A stretch of DNA of 34,586 nt from Paraliobacillus quinghaiensis (GCF_003426025.1 NZ_QJSH01000031.1:1-34586); one strand, 5' to 3'. Positions 16,361 to 24,831 are shown, counted from the first letter of the stretch. Numbers and translations: made by a program. Notes: generated by a model not told the origin, from the letters alone.

Positions 16361-17366
16361 TTGGCGCACCTCCCTTGCCTTTGTCCACTCTACTGTTTCT
16401 TCTATTTAGCAATGCTATCTTTATTTGGGTTCCAATTCGGGCAATCCCGTGTGGGAAAAACATAATGACGAAAATCATCGCAAATCCAGTAAAAATAGTT
16501 GCAAAGCTTTTAATACTAGCTAAAAATTCAATGTCTTTAATGAATTCTGGTACCATGACAATGAAACCTGCACCGATGATACTGCCACCGATGGTAGCCA
16601 AACCACCTATCACGACCATTGCTAGTAAGTTTAATGAAAGGGTTATTCCCCAAGCATTCGGTTCCGTGAAACGAATTAAGTGCATGAACAAACCACCTGC
16701 TATACCTGCATAAAAAGCACTTGCAGCAAAAGCAATTAACTTATATTTAAAGAGACTCACACCCATTGCTTGTGCAGCATGCTCACTATCCCGCATTGCT
16801 AGTAATGCTCGCCCTGTTTTCGACTTCAATAAATAGTGGGCAAATAATACAAGTAGTAACAAAATAATCATGCCAAGAATAAAGTAGTGCTCTCTTTCAC
16901 TAATTTCTAATCCAAAAATAACTGGATTGTCTGCTCTTACCCCAGAGAAACCATTGGTAAATGCGGTCCATTCCTTAAACACTTGTTGGATCGCAACACC
17001 AAACCCAAGTGTTGCAATTGCTAAGTAGTGTCCTTCAAGTCTAAGTGCGACTAATCCAAGAATTAAACCAATCACCATTGGAATTAAACCACTCAAAACC
17101 AAACTAAGGAGAAATGGCAACTCCAAGTTTCCTGTTAAGTTTGCTGCAATATAAGCACCTAATCCCATAAATGCCGCATGACCCAATGAAATTTGACCAG
17201 CATAACCGAGTAATATATTAAAGCCGATTGCGATAATCGCATAAATAATTACCATGTTCCAAAGTGTTAACGTAGATCGATTAATATCTAATAGTAATGG
17301 AATCAATGCAACAACAAACGCCAGAATAGTGTATTGGACAGCTTTATTTTTTAATAGGTTCATCAA
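16341..17366 (-). CDS. livM: ABC transporter permease LivM
   Basis: A 341-residue permease with about ten hydrophobic helices and the LivM landmarks NILLGYAGQISLGHAAFMGLGAY and VIGGLATIGGSIIGAGFI. It forms the membrane channel with LivH. The C-terminus is a short basic tail. It follows livH directly (1-nt gap before its ATG). Confidence 0.95.
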   Translation of the reverse strand: MMNLLKNKAVQYTILAFVVALIPLLLDINRSTLTLWNMVIIYAIIAIGFNILLGYAGQISLGHAAFMGLGAYIAANLTGNLELPFLLSLVLSGLIPMVIGLILGLVALRLEGHYLAIATLGFGVAIQQVFKEWTAFTNGFSGVRADNPVIFGLEISEREHYFILGMIILLLLVLFAHYLLKSKTGRALLAMRDSEHAAQAMGVSLFKYKLIAFAASAFYAGIAGGLFMHLIRFTEPNAWGITLSLNLLAMVVIGGLATIGGSIIGAGFIVMVPEFIKDIEFLASIKSFATIFTGFAMIFVIMFFPHGIARIGTQIKIALLNRRNSRVDKGKGGAPNGRSKG

Positions 17367-18239
17367 TTACACCTTCTTCCGATAAGACTTTCCAAATAGC
17401 CCTGTTGGTTTAAATATTAAAATAAGGATCAATAACCCGTAGACAATTACTGTTTTCCATTTCAATGAAATATAGTAACCTACTAAGTTATCAAAAACCC
17501 CAATGGAAAATCCTCCAAAAACAGGCCCAATAAAGGAGCCGAAGCCACCTAACACAGCAGCTATAAATGACTTCAAATGAACATCCATCATCATCGCTGT
17601 TGAAATATTTGTAGTCGGAGCAATTAAGACACCAGCAATTGCACCTAATACAGTTGCAATAATCCAGGACATCGAATAAATCTTTGAGACACTAATGCCC
17701 ATTAATTTAGCTGTTTTTTCATTTTGAGCCGTTGCCCGGATCGCAATTCCTACCATTGTTTTCTTAATAATATAGAATAAAATCCCCATAATCAGTAGCG
17801 TTATTGCGATAATAAACAAAGCATTTGGCTGAATGATTACCCCGCCAGCATTAAGATTATCTGCAGTAATCGCTTTTCGGAAGAAGTATGAATCTGTTCC
17901 GAATATAGCAGTCGCTAAACCACTAAATATCATGATTAAACCTAATGTAATAATCATCTTACTCACTAAATTTGCTTTTGAAGCAGGACGAATAAAAACT
18001 CGTTCAACTATATACCCAAGTGCAACTGCAAATAAAATTGCTCCTATAAAAGCCACTGGATATGGCATGTTGTGCTGAAAAAGCGTAAGTGCAATGAAAC
18101 TTGAAAACATTGCCATTTCACCTTGAGCAAAGTTAATAACACCGGATGTTCTAAAAATTAGAACTAATCCGAGGGCTGCTAGAGCATATAAACTTCCTGT
18201 CTCAAGCCCAGCGATTATATTTTGCAAAAATGCAACCAT
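17367..18239 (-). CDS. livH: ABC transporter permease LivH
   Basis: A 290-residue permease with about eight helices. It begins MVAFLQNIIAGLETGSLYAL and includes INFAQGEMAMF and the conserved AAVLGGFGSFIGPVFGG loop. Longer in-frame starts exist, but AAAGGAGG is spaced for the ATG at 18239. It is the first gene of the eight-gene cluster. A sigma-54 promoter 64-79 nt upstream and palindromic enhancer-like sites beyond it indicate activation by the neighbouring sigma-54 activator. Confidence 0.95.
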   Translation of the reverse strand: MVAFLQNIIAGLETGSLYALAALGLVLIFRTSGVINFAQGEMAMFSSFIALTLFQHNMPYPVAFIGAILFAVALGYIVERVFIRPASKANLVSKMIITLGLIMIFSGLATAIFGTDSYFFRKAITADNLNAGGVIIQPNALFIIAITLLIMGILFYIIKKTMVGIAIRATAQNEKTAKLMGISVSKIYSMSWIIATVLGAIAGVLIAPTTNISTAMMMDVHLKSFIAAVLGGFGSFIGPVFGGFSIGVFDNLVGYYISLKWKTVIVYGLLILILIFKPTGLFGKSYRKKV

Positions 18240-18302
18240 CTCCATCCTCCTTTTCTCTGTCTCCCTTTTTAAAAACATGATCTTTGACTACATTGTTAGT
18301 AA

Positions 18303-18318
18303 TGCAAATACCATGCCA
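18303..18318 (-). promoter_or_regulatory. Sigma-54 promoter of the liv operon
   Basis: TGGCATGGTATTTGCA on the minus strand: GG (-24) and GC (-12) are separated by exactly 10 nt, and the bases match the sigma-54 consensus TGGCAC-N5-TTGCW except one. The predicted start near 18292 leaves a 53-nt leader before livH. Confidence 0.88.
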
Positions 18319-18451
18319 ACTTCTTAATAATGCGGTAAATAAAAAGTCAATTTACGCTTTAAACATTGATCCCACTAAGGAAAATATTTTTTATTTCTTT
18401 ACAGCTACATACCCGACAAAAGAAACCGCTTACATTATTGCTTGTCTTTTG

Positions 18452-18468
18452 TGTACGGTTTTCATACA
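18452..18468. promoter_or_regulatory. Putative activator site, imperfect half of a tandem pair
   Basis: TGTACGGTTTTCATACA keeps TGTA...TTTCATACA of the palindrome at 22333-22349. It lies two bases from the better palindrome at 18471-18487, giving a 19-bp spacing, about two helical turns. Confidence 0.45.
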
Positions 18469-18470
18469 CA

Positions 18471-18487
18471 TGTACAAATTCTGTACA
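18471..18487. promoter_or_regulatory. Putative enhancer site of the sigma-54 activator (liv side)
   Basis: TGTACAAATTCTGTACA, with flanking A and T extending the perfect arms to 7 bp. It shares the TGTAnnAATTnnnTACA form with the site between thiolase and reductase and lies about 180 bp upstream of the liv start, next to the activator's stop codon. Confidence 0.6.
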
Positions 18488-18488
18488 T

Positions 18489-19904
18489 TTACTCGTTATG
18501 AATACCGTACTTGTCTAATTTATCGTACAAAGATGACCTACTAATGTCTAATATCTCAGCTGTTTTCATCTTATTCCAACCAGTTTCCTTCAGTAAATCA
18601 AGAATCATTTCTTTCTCTGTATGCTCAATCATTTCTTTTAAAGTTCCTTTTTTATAGTGAACCCGTTTTGACTTTGGTTTTAAATGGTATGGCAAGTGAA
18701 TTGGTAAAATTGTATCAGAATCAGCTAAATTTATCGCACGTTCCAACACATTTTCTAATTCACGTACGTTTCCTGGCCACTCATGGGCTGACAATATCTT
18801 CATTGCATCATTAGAGATGTGTGTCACAAATTTTCCTAATTGATCTGAGAGTTTTTCTAATAATTTATAGGATATAATTTCAATATCCCCTTCTCTCTCT
18901 CTGAGTGGTGGAATCTCAATTGCCATCACGTTAAGACGATAAAACAAATCACTACGAAACTCTTTCTTTTTTACTTTCTCTGCTAAATCCTGGTTTGTGG
19001 CAGCAATTACTCGTGAATCAATTGGTATTGTTTTTGTACCGCCAACTCTTTCTATCTCTTTTTCCTGCAGCACCCTTAATAACTTTGCTTGCATACCTAA
19101 TGGCATTTCACTGATCTCATCGAGAAAAATACTCCCGCCATTCGCTAGCTCAAACTTACCGATTTTTCCACCTTTTTTTGCACCTGTAAATGCACCTTCA
19201 TCATAGCCAAATAGCTCCGACTCCAACAAATCAGCCGGAATGGCCGCACAATTAATCTTGACAAACTGCTGATGACTTCGGTCACTGCCGTTATGTATCG
19301 CATGCGCAAATAGCTCTTTACCTGTCCCACTTTCGCCTAAAATAAGCACATTGGAATTGGTTTGCGCTGCTCTACGAGACATATAATTAGCGTGTCCCAT
19401 TCCGGTACTATTTCCAATAATACTGTTAAAGGAATACTTTGCACCTTGTATTTGTTTTAACTTTTTCATCGCATAATTCAAACCGGATTCTAGTAATTTA
19501 CTTTTTTCGATCACATCTTTAAATTCATTCATATCCTGAAACAAAACCAAACCAAACCCATAGATGACAACATCATCTTCATCTAATATTGGAATACGAT
19601 GGACAATTGCCGTCCGACCATTTTCAAATTTATGCTTCCAGGCAATTTCTTCTTTTTTCGTTTGATAGACATACGGAAATCGTGAATTCTTATCAATGTC
19701 ATTTACTTTTTTTCCGATAATCTCTTCTTTTGTATAGCCTAAAAAATCAGCAAATATCTGATTGATCATGACGACACGTGTGTCTTTATCAACCAAAATC
19801 ATTGGAACTGATACAGGGTCAAAAATTTTATTCATCATGGAAACAAAAAACTCAGTAAAAAGCTCTTGTTGATTGCCTGAGACGTGATTAAATCTACTAA
19901 TCAT
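18489..19904 (-). CDS. Sigma-54-dependent activator with PAS sensor domain
   Basis: A 471-residue enhancer-binding protein: PAS domain (about 26-125), AAA+ sigma-54 interaction domain (about 160-390) and Fis-type helix-turn-helix (about 441-468). Walker A is GESGTGKE at 190-197, the sigma-54 contact loop GAFTGA is intact at 237-242, Walker B is GSIFLDE at 257-263, and the arginine region [10 protein letters not shown] is present. There is no receiver domain, so the PAS domain likely binds the inducer. It resembles RocR/AcoR/BkdR-class regulators. It lies between three sigma-54 promoters and is their evident activator. Its own -10 box lies beyond a MITE-like repeat, giving a long leader. AAAGGAG precedes the ATG. 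Confidence 0.96.
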   Translation of the reverse strand: MISRFNHVSGNQQELFTEFFVSMMNKIFDPVSVPMILVDKDTRVVMINQIFADFLGYTKEEIIGKKVNDIDKNSRFPYVYQTKKEEIAWKHKFENGRTAIVHRIPILDEDDVVIYGFGLVLFQDMNEFKDVIEKSKLLESGLNYAMKKLKQIQGAKYSFNSIIGNSTGMGHANYMSRRAAQTNSNVLILGESGTGKELFAHAIHNGSDRSHQQFVKINCAAIPADLLESELFGYDEGAFTGAKKGGKIGKFELANGGSIFLDEISEMPLGMQAKLLRVLQEKEIERVGGTKTIPIDSRVIAATNQDLAEKVKKKEFRSDLFYRLNVMAIEIPPLREREGDIEIISYKLLEKLSDQLGKFVTHISNDAMKILSAHEWPGNVRELENVLERAINLADSDTILPIHLPYHLKPKSKRVHYKKGTLKEMIEHTEKEMILDLLKETGWNKMKTAEILDISRSSLYDKLDKYGIHNE

Positions 19905-19925
19905 AATAACTCTCCTTTTAGAGGA

Positions 19926-20070
19926 TGTTCAAAAAGTCACCAAATGATAAGCGGCGCATCTCTTCGTTGGCTGGTTCATCCGGTCCTCATGTAGGGAAAA
20001 CCTACATTCTGGTCCTCAGAAACTTCGCCGCCCCGACCTGCTTGCTTCTAATTTACCGACTTTTTGAACA
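19926..20070. mobile_element. MITE-like element in the activator leader
   Basis: A 145-bp non-coding element bounded by perfect 13-bp terminal inverted repeats TGTTCAAAAAGTC and GACTTTTTGAACA. Inside are a 7-bp hairpin (ATGTAGG/CCTACAT, 19989-20007) and complementary GCGGCG/CGCCGC stretches, so it can fold on itself. CTTTTA occurs just outside on both sides (19915-19920, 20075-20080) and may be a target duplication, though offset by a few bases. No transposase is encoded. Confidence 0.82.
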
Positions 20071-20099
20071 CGCACTTTTACTACGTTTTTCTCATCTTT

Positions 20100-20105
20100 A
20101 TTATA
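20100..20105 (-). promoter_or_regulatory. Candidate -10 box of the activator gene
   Basis: TATAAT on the minus strand, upstream of the MITE-like element. No good -35 was found at standard spacing. If used, the activator mRNA would begin with the whole repeat. Confidence 0.35.
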
Positions 20106-20191
20106 CTATGATATTACATAGTTTATTAGAAATAGTTTATCTTTTGCAGAATTCAAATCACGCTCCGGCTCTTAGGTAGATTGGATTTTGA

Positions 20192-21028
20192 TCAGAGTTC
20201 CGTGTGCTTAATGACAAACCCAAGTATAAGCGTTTTAACCGTCTCTACTTGCTCAAAGATCGTGACATGGCCACTCTTTGGAATAATAGTAAATTCCGTG
20301 TTTGGTATTTGCTCAGTTAAGAGCTCCGAAAATTTTCGAGGTGTCAAAATATCTTCCTCGCCCCAAATCACATGACAAGGACAGCTGATTTTACCTAATT
20401 CACTCGTAAACTCGGAATCTTGGATAAAGGTATCATACAAATGAATTTGACCATCAAAGAAGGACGCATCAATCTGGTTTAGCATTTTAGCTCTTTCATC
20501 TAAAAAGGCTTTATTTTTTGCGACAAAATCATTGTAATAGAGGGAAGGAACAGCTCCCCAGAAAAAATCCTCACCCTTTTTAGCCTGTGCTAATTGTTTC
20601 CAACCTTCCACAAACAGACGCGATGTTTCATCGATTTCACTTGTACCGTCAATAATGGTTAGACTCATGACATCCTCGGGAAAACCGACCGCAAACCGCA
20701 TTGCAACTTGCGCACCATACGAAGTACCAACTAGATGTACTTTCTTGATCCCTAATTGATCGAGTAATACTTTTGTATCATCGGCGTGCTCTTGAAACGT
20801 ATAAGGACCTTGTGGCTTATCAGATTTTAGTTGTCCTTTAAAATCATGGAGTAAAATACGATAACCCAACTTTTCAAATAAAGGATAATACGCTGCCCAA
20901 CTTGATGTTGATGTCATCACCCCATTAAAAAAGACAACTGTTTCTTCCGCATCTTCGTTACCAAACACTTCATAAAATAGCTGATAATCATTACTTTTGA
21001 CGTATGGAATAAGAATCAACTCCTCCAT
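20192..21028 (-). CDS. Alpha/beta-fold hydrolase (cluster copy 2)
   Basis: A hydrolase of up to 278 residues with S103 (GTSYGA), D226 (GEEDILTP) and H254 (KSGHVTIF) as the likely triad. It is only distantly similar to the hydrolase at 12614-13420. It lies 15 nt after the thiolase stop and so is in the same sigma-54-driven unit. The start is uncertain: no ribosome site precedes the ATG at 21028, whereas GGAGGAG occupies codons 1-3, which would suit a start a few codons later, for instance ATT at 21010. It probably removes CoA or opens an ester or lactone in the pathway; the substrate is unknown. Confidence 0.88.
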   Translation of the reverse strand: MEELILIPYVKSNDYQLFYEVFGNEDAEETVVFFNGVMTSTSSWAAYYPLFEKLGYRILLHDFKGQLKSDKPQGPYTFQEHADDTKVLLDQLGIKKVHLVGTSYGAQVAMRFAVGFPEDVMSLTIIDGTSEIDETSRLFVEGWKQLAQAKKGEDFFWGAVPSLYYNDFVAKNKAFLDERAKMLNQIDASFFDGQIHLYDTFIQDSEFTSELGKISCPCHVIWGEEDILTPRKFSELLTEQIPNTEFTIIPKSGHVTIFEQVETVKTLILGFVIKHTEL

Positions 21029-21043
21029 TAATTAGATCGTGGT

Positions 21044-22225
21044 TTACGGTCGTTCAACGACAAGTGAGACCCCTTGCCCTCCACCAATACAAAGTGTAGC
21101 AAGACCACGTTTGGCATCACGTTTGACCATTTCGTGTAAAAGTGTAACAAGAACACGCGTACCAGACGCACCTACAGGGTGACCAAGGGCAATCGCGCCA
21201 CCATTTACATTTACCTTTTCAGGATCTAATTTTAGGTCTTTTACTACTGCTAATGATTGTGCAGCAAAAGCTTCATTTGCTTCAATTAAATCCAAATCAT
21301 CAACAGTAAGCCCGGCTTTTTCTAACGCTTTTTCTGATGCCGGTACAGGCCCATAGCCCATAATATTCGGATCAAGCGCTGCAGATGCGTAGGACTTAAT
21401 AACAGCAAGTGGTTCAACACCTAATTCATCTGCCTTTTCACGAGACATAAGTACAACCATTGCACCGCCATCATTCACTCCTGAAGCATTTCCCGCTGTA
21501 ACCGTTCCACCCTTTTTGAAAGCAGGGCGTAATTTTGCCAATTTTTCAGCTGTGGAACCATGCTTTGGATACTCATCCTGATCAACAATAATTGGATCAC
21601 CCTTACGTTGTGGCACTTCAACTGGAACAATTTCATCATTAAAACGTCCTGCAAGTTGTGCCTTTTCAGCTTTTTGTTGACTTGTAGCCGCAAAGTTATC
21701 TTGCTCTTCTCTTGTTATTCCCCACTGCTCTGCAATGTTTTCAGCAGTAATTCCCATATGAATATCATCAAATGCATCCATTAATGCATCTTTAATCATC
21801 GAATCCACAACTTTACCGTCACCCATGCGATAGCCCCATCTTGCATTCGGCAACAAGAATGGTGCGTTACTCATGCTTTCAACACCACCAGCTACGACAA
21901 CGTCCGCGTCACCTAGCATGATAAATTGTGCAGCCATGCTTACCGTTCTCAATCCTGAACCACATAATTTATTAATTGTCATCGCTGGTGTTGTTTTAGG
22001 AATACCAGCATGAACTGCTACTTGTCTAGCAATATTTTGACCAAGACCTGCAGCTAAAATATTTCCTACTAATACCTCATCGACTGCATCTGGTTGTATG
22101 TTAGCACGTTTTAAGGCTTCCTTTGTAGCGGTCACTCCTAAATCAACAGCAGATACATCCTTTAAAGCACCACCAAAACTACCAACAGGTGTCCTTACTG
22201 CACTTGCTATAACTACTTCTCTCAT
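21044..22225 (-). CDS. Acetyl-CoA C-acetyltransferase (thiolase)
   Basis: A 393-residue thiolase of the biosynthetic/acetoacetyl-CoA type. The acyl-accepting Cys88 is in NKLCGSG, the catalytic His349 in GHPVGASG and the second Cys379 in CIGGGQG, all at standard positions. It splits acetoacetyl-CoA or a 3-ketoacyl-CoA with CoA, or runs in reverse. A longer frame exists, but the ATG at 22225 follows AGAGGAGG and gives a 29-nt leader from the predicted sigma-54 start, supporting both. It is divergent from a PhaB/FabG-like reductase, a pairing typical of acetoacetyl-CoA metabolism or polyhydroxybutyrate synthesis. No PHB synthase is present in the window. Confidence 0.95.
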   Translation of the reverse strand: MREVVIASAVRTPVGSFGGALKDVSAVDLGVTATKEALKRANIQPDAVDEVLVGNILAAGLGQNIARQVAVHAGIPKTTPAMTINKLCGSGLRTVSMAAQFIMLGDADVVVAGGVESMSNAPFLLPNARWGYRMGDGKVVDSMIKDALMDAFDDIHMGITAENIAEQWGITREEQDNFAATSQQKAEKAQLAGRFNDEIVPVEVPQRKGDPIIVDQDEYPKHGSTAEKLAKLRPAFKKGGTVTAGNASGVNDGGAMVVLMSREKADELGVEPLAVIKSYASAALDPNIMGYGPVPASEKALEKAGLTVDDLDLIEANEAFAAQSLAVVKDLKLDPEKVNVNGGAIALGHPVGASGTRVLVTLLHEMVKRDAKRGLATLCIGGGQGVSLVVERP

Positions 22226-22264
22226 TTTTATACAGCCTCCTCTTATTGAACTCAATTATATTCT

Positions 22265-22280
22265 TGCAAAAAGTGTGCCA
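22265..22280 (-). promoter_or_regulatory. Sigma-54 promoter of the thiolase operon
   Basis: TGGCACACTTTTTGCA on the minus strand, a near-perfect -24/-12 element with 10 nt between GG and GC. The predicted start near 22254 fits the ribosome site and ATG at 22225. Confidence 0.92.
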
Positions 22281-22332
22281 TGTTTTCAACCGCACAATTG
22301 AAAGCGTTTCACTTCATTTATGATATAGTAAC

Positions 22333-22349
22333 TGTATGAATTTCATACA
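22333..22349. promoter_or_regulatory. Putative enhancer site in the thiolase/reductase divergent region
   Basis: TGTATGAATTTCATACA, whose arms extend two more bases each side (10-bp arms around one central T). It is centred about 87 bp upstream of the thiolase start and 110 bp upstream of the reductase start, a normal distance for sigma-54 activators, so one site could serve both. Confidence 0.65.
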
Positions 22350-22424
22350 GTGTATTGTAAAAGTAACACCTTTTAATTATGCGTATCCCTTTAATTATAC
22401 CATTTTGATCACTTTCTGTGTTGT

Positions 22425-22440
22425 TGGCATGGTTTTTGCA
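22425..22440 (+). promoter_or_regulatory. Sigma-54 promoter of the reductase gene
   Basis: TGGCATGGTTTTTGCA with GG at 22426-22427 and GC at 22438-22439. The predicted start near 22451 leaves a 25-nt leader with AGGAGGA. Confidence 0.9.
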
Positions 22441-22475
22441 ACAAGATTAGTAGATTGAATTATAGGAGGAGAGAG

Positions 22476-23219
22476 ATGATGAGATTACAAGATAAGGTTT
22501 CAATTATTACTGGTGCAGGAAGAGGAATTGGTGCTGATACAGCGATAAGGTTTGCGAAAGAAGGCGCTATTGTTATTGTTACGGACATAAATGAAAGCGA
22601 TGTCAACGAAACAGTAGAAAAAATCACAAGTGATGGTGGCACGGCTATCGGGTTAGTGTCAAACGTAGCAGAACGCGATCAGGTTGATCAACTTATCCAA
22701 ACGGTCATCGATAAATATGACAGATTAGATGTTGTCATTAATAATGCAGGGATTACAGCAGATTCAACTTTAGTTAAAATGGAAGAAGCACAATGGGATC
22801 GTGTAATTGATGTAAATTTAAAAGGTGTATTTAACGTTAGCCAAGCTGCTGCAAAAATTATGAAAGCACAAAATAGTGGTGTCATTTTAAATGCTTCTTC
22901 TGTTGTTGGACTTTATGGGAATTTTGGTCAAACAAATTATGCGGCAACCAAGTGGGGCATTATTGGTATGACAAAAACATGGGCAAAAGAACTCGGTAAA
23001 AACAACATCCGCGTGAACGCTGTTGCGCCAGGCTTTATCGCAACTCCTATGACGGAAAAAATGCCAGAAAATGTACTTGATATGATGAAGAAAAAATCTG
23101 TTTTAGGTGATATGGGCAGAACAGAAGATATCGCTAACGCCTATCTTTTCCTAGCATCAGACGAAGCACGCTTTATCACAGGAACCGTGCTGAGTGTAGA
23201 TGGTGGAGTTGTACTTTAA
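22476..23219 (+). CDS. FabG/PhaB-like short-chain dehydrogenase/reductase
   Basis: A 247-residue classical SDR. It has the cofactor motif TGAGRGIG, NNAG, the active Asn114, Ser142, Tyr155 and Lys159 (YAATK), and the C-terminal GTVLSVDGG. It reduces 3-ketoacyl thioesters or oxidises 3-hydroxyacyl thioesters with NAD(P)H. Length and sequence fit FabG or PhaB. Being driven by sigma-54 opposite a thiolase argues for a CoA-linked role (acetoacetyl-CoA reductase or 3-hydroxyacyl-CoA dehydrogenase) rather than general fatty acid synthesis. AGGAGGA at 22464-22470 allows the ATG at 22476 or at 22479; they differ by one residue. Confidence 0.92.
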   Translation: MMRLQDKVSIITGAGRGIGADTAIRFAKEGAIVIVTDINESDVNETVEKITSDGGTAIGLVSNVAERDQVDQLIQTVIDKYDRLDVVINNAGITADSTLVKMEEAQWDRVIDVNLKGVFNVSQAAAKIMKAQNSGVILNASSVVGLYGNFGQTNYAATKWGIIGMTKTWAKELGKNNIRVNAVAPGFIATPMTEKMPENVLDMMKKKSVLGDMGRTEDIANAYLFLASDEARFITGTVLSVDGGVVL

Positions 23220-23228
23220 ATTCCTACA

Positions 23229-23268
23229 CCTATGCTAAAATTTTATACTTTCCTATCAGTATAAAAAA
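23229..23268 (+). repeat. 3' fragment of the 139-bp repeat
   Basis: Only the last ~40 bp of the repeat are present (TATGCTAAAATTTTATAC ... TATCAGT then A run). It follows the reductase stop by 9 nt and runs into a terminator, like copy 1. Confidence 0.7.
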
Positions 23269-23310
23269 AACGGAGTAAGTCCTTTTTCCTTGGACCTGCT
23301 CCGTTTTTTT
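23265..23310 (+). terminator. Terminator after the reductase gene
   Basis: AAAAAACGGAG and CTCCGTTTTTT form the outer stem with an inner GTCC/GGAC pairing, then seven T. Confidence 0.88.
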
Positions 23311-23344
23311 AAGCTTAAAAATCACATTTGTGTAGATTTTTTTA

Positions 23345-23353
23345 TGTTATAAT
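23345..23353 (+). promoter_or_regulatory. Extended -10 box of the rpoN promoter
   Basis: TGTTATAAT, 33 nt before the rpoN ATG. No clear -35 at 17 nt is seen; TTGTGT lies somewhat too close. Confidence 0.55.
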
Positions 23354-23386
23354 AGGGGTATCGTTAATGAGAAGGGAAGAATACAG

Positions 23387-24688
23387 ATGATAAACTTAGG
23401 TCTATTTCAACAACAAAAAACACAGCTGCATATGACACCTCAGATGAAACAGGCCATCTCTATATTGCAATATTCCTCTACTGACTTATTAGAATTTATT
23501 AAAAAAGAAGCACTTGAAAATCCGCTCATTGAATTAGATGTTACTTCATTTCAGTTTGACCGGCGTAAAAGTCATGCTTCAGAAAAGTCAGATGTCTCAC
23601 CACTTGATTTTATTGCTTCACAGAATAACACACTTTTCGATTACCTACATGAACAAGTGGTTGTGTTAGACTTGAGCAAGCAAGAACAATCTATTATGGA
23701 ATATATTTTTTTAACATTAGATGAAAGCGGTTACTTTAGAGAAAGTATACAGGATGCCGCTACTTATTTAAATGTATCTTCGGAAACATTTGAGAACGCC
23801 CTACACCTCGTCCAAAAACAAGTTGAACCAGTTGGCATCGCCGCAACTGACCTGCAGCAATGTCTTTCGCTACAGATGGAGCACTACTATCCAGAGTATG
23901 AACACGCACAGGCTGTTTTAGCTTATTTAGATGATTTATCGAAATCTAATTGGAACGTGATCGCTAAGAAATTAGGTATTTCTATTGATGAGGTAAAAGA
24001 AATCTTACAAATTATAAAATCACTCAACCCGAAGCCAGGTCTACTTGTTGATGATCAAGTTACCGATTATATTGTGCCGGATTTTTATATTTACATGGAA
24101 GATGGCAAAAGCAACGTAGAACTGAATAACCAGCTGATACCAAAATTCAACCTATCTAGTGAATACCAATCAATGATCCAAGCTGAGCATGATACAGAAA
24201 CAGCTAATTACTTACAAGAACTGAATCAACGCGCGTTGTGGTTACGTAAAAGCATCGATCACCGCACGACTACTTTGCTAAAAGTGATGAAAGCAATCGC
24301 AAACGAACAGGTTGAATTCTTCCAAAAAGGACCTTCCTTCTTAAAGCCGTTGAATCTAAAGGAAGTTGCTGAACTCTGTAATGTACATGTTTCAACTGTA
24401 AGCAGGGCTACCAGTCATAAATATGTCCATACGCAATTCGGGATATTTGAACTGAAATATTTCTTTTCATCCGGATTTACAATGAACAGTGGGAAAACCG
24501 TATCATCTCAACCAATCAAACAAATGATTAAAGATTTAATAGAAAATGAGAATCCGAGAAAGCCGCTATCTGACCAGCAGTTAAGCCTTAGTCTAAAAGA
24601 AAAGGATGTTGATATATCACGTAGAACTGTTACGAAATACCGGGAACAACTGAATATCTTATCTTCAACAAAACGGAAACTGAAGTGA
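23387..24688 (+). CDS. rpoN: RNA polymerase sigma-54 factor
   Basis: Sigma-54 (SigL in Bacillus), 433 residues. Region I (about 1-50) is Gln/Leu-rich with QLHMTPQMKQAISILQYSS and is where activators act. The core-binding region follows. The DNA-binding part includes a helix-turn-helix (about 320-347, EVAELCNVHVSTVSRATS) and the RpoN box SRRTVTKYRE at 411-420, which reads the -24 element. The box has Ser where Ala is usual. It is adjacent to a set of sigma-54 promoters and an activator. The gene has its own sigma-A-type promoter, and a 139-bp repeat begins 5 nt after its stop. Confidence 0.97.
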   Translation: MINLGLFQQQKTQLHMTPQMKQAISILQYSSTDLLEFIKKEALENPLIELDVTSFQFDRRKSHASEKSDVSPLDFIASQNNTLFDYLHEQVVVLDLSKQEQSIMEYIFLTLDESGYFRESIQDAATYLNVSSETFENALHLVQKQVEPVGIAATDLQQCLSLQMEHYYPEYEHAQAVLAYLDDLSKSNWNVIAKKLGISIDEVKEILQIIKSLNPKPGLLVDDQVTDYIVPDFYIYMEDGKSNVELNNQLIPKFNLSSEYQSMIQAEHDTETANYLQELNQRALWLRKSIDHRTTTLLKVMKAIANEQVEFFQKGPSFLKPLNLKEVAELCNVHVSTVSRATSHKYVHTQFGIFELKYFFSSGFTMNSGKTVSSQPIKQMIKDLIENENPRKPLSDQQLSLSLKEKDVDISRRTVTKYREQLNILSSTKRKLK

Positions 24689-24692
24689 TTCG

Positions 24693-24831
24693 ATAAAGAA
24701 AACTTGGCTAGCACCAAGCCTTCCGGCGCCGGTGATTGCCTAGTTGCACTTATACTGATTCCCTAAAAATTTTTACTACGTTGACTATTCAACCATGCTA
24801 AAATTTTATACTTTTCAATCAGTGCAAAAAA
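24693..24831 (+). repeat. 139-bp dispersed repeat, copy 2
   Basis: About 96% identical to 9893-10031, same orientation, again directly after a stop codon (rpoN). Its terminal A run merges with a truncated REP-like element. Confidence 0.9.

Noticed and set aside
22476-23219. Reductase and thiolase as a PHB synthesis operon
   Set aside because: No PhaC, PhaR, PhaP or PhaQ gene is present, and the thiolase is co-transcribed with a hydrolase under sigma-54 control.
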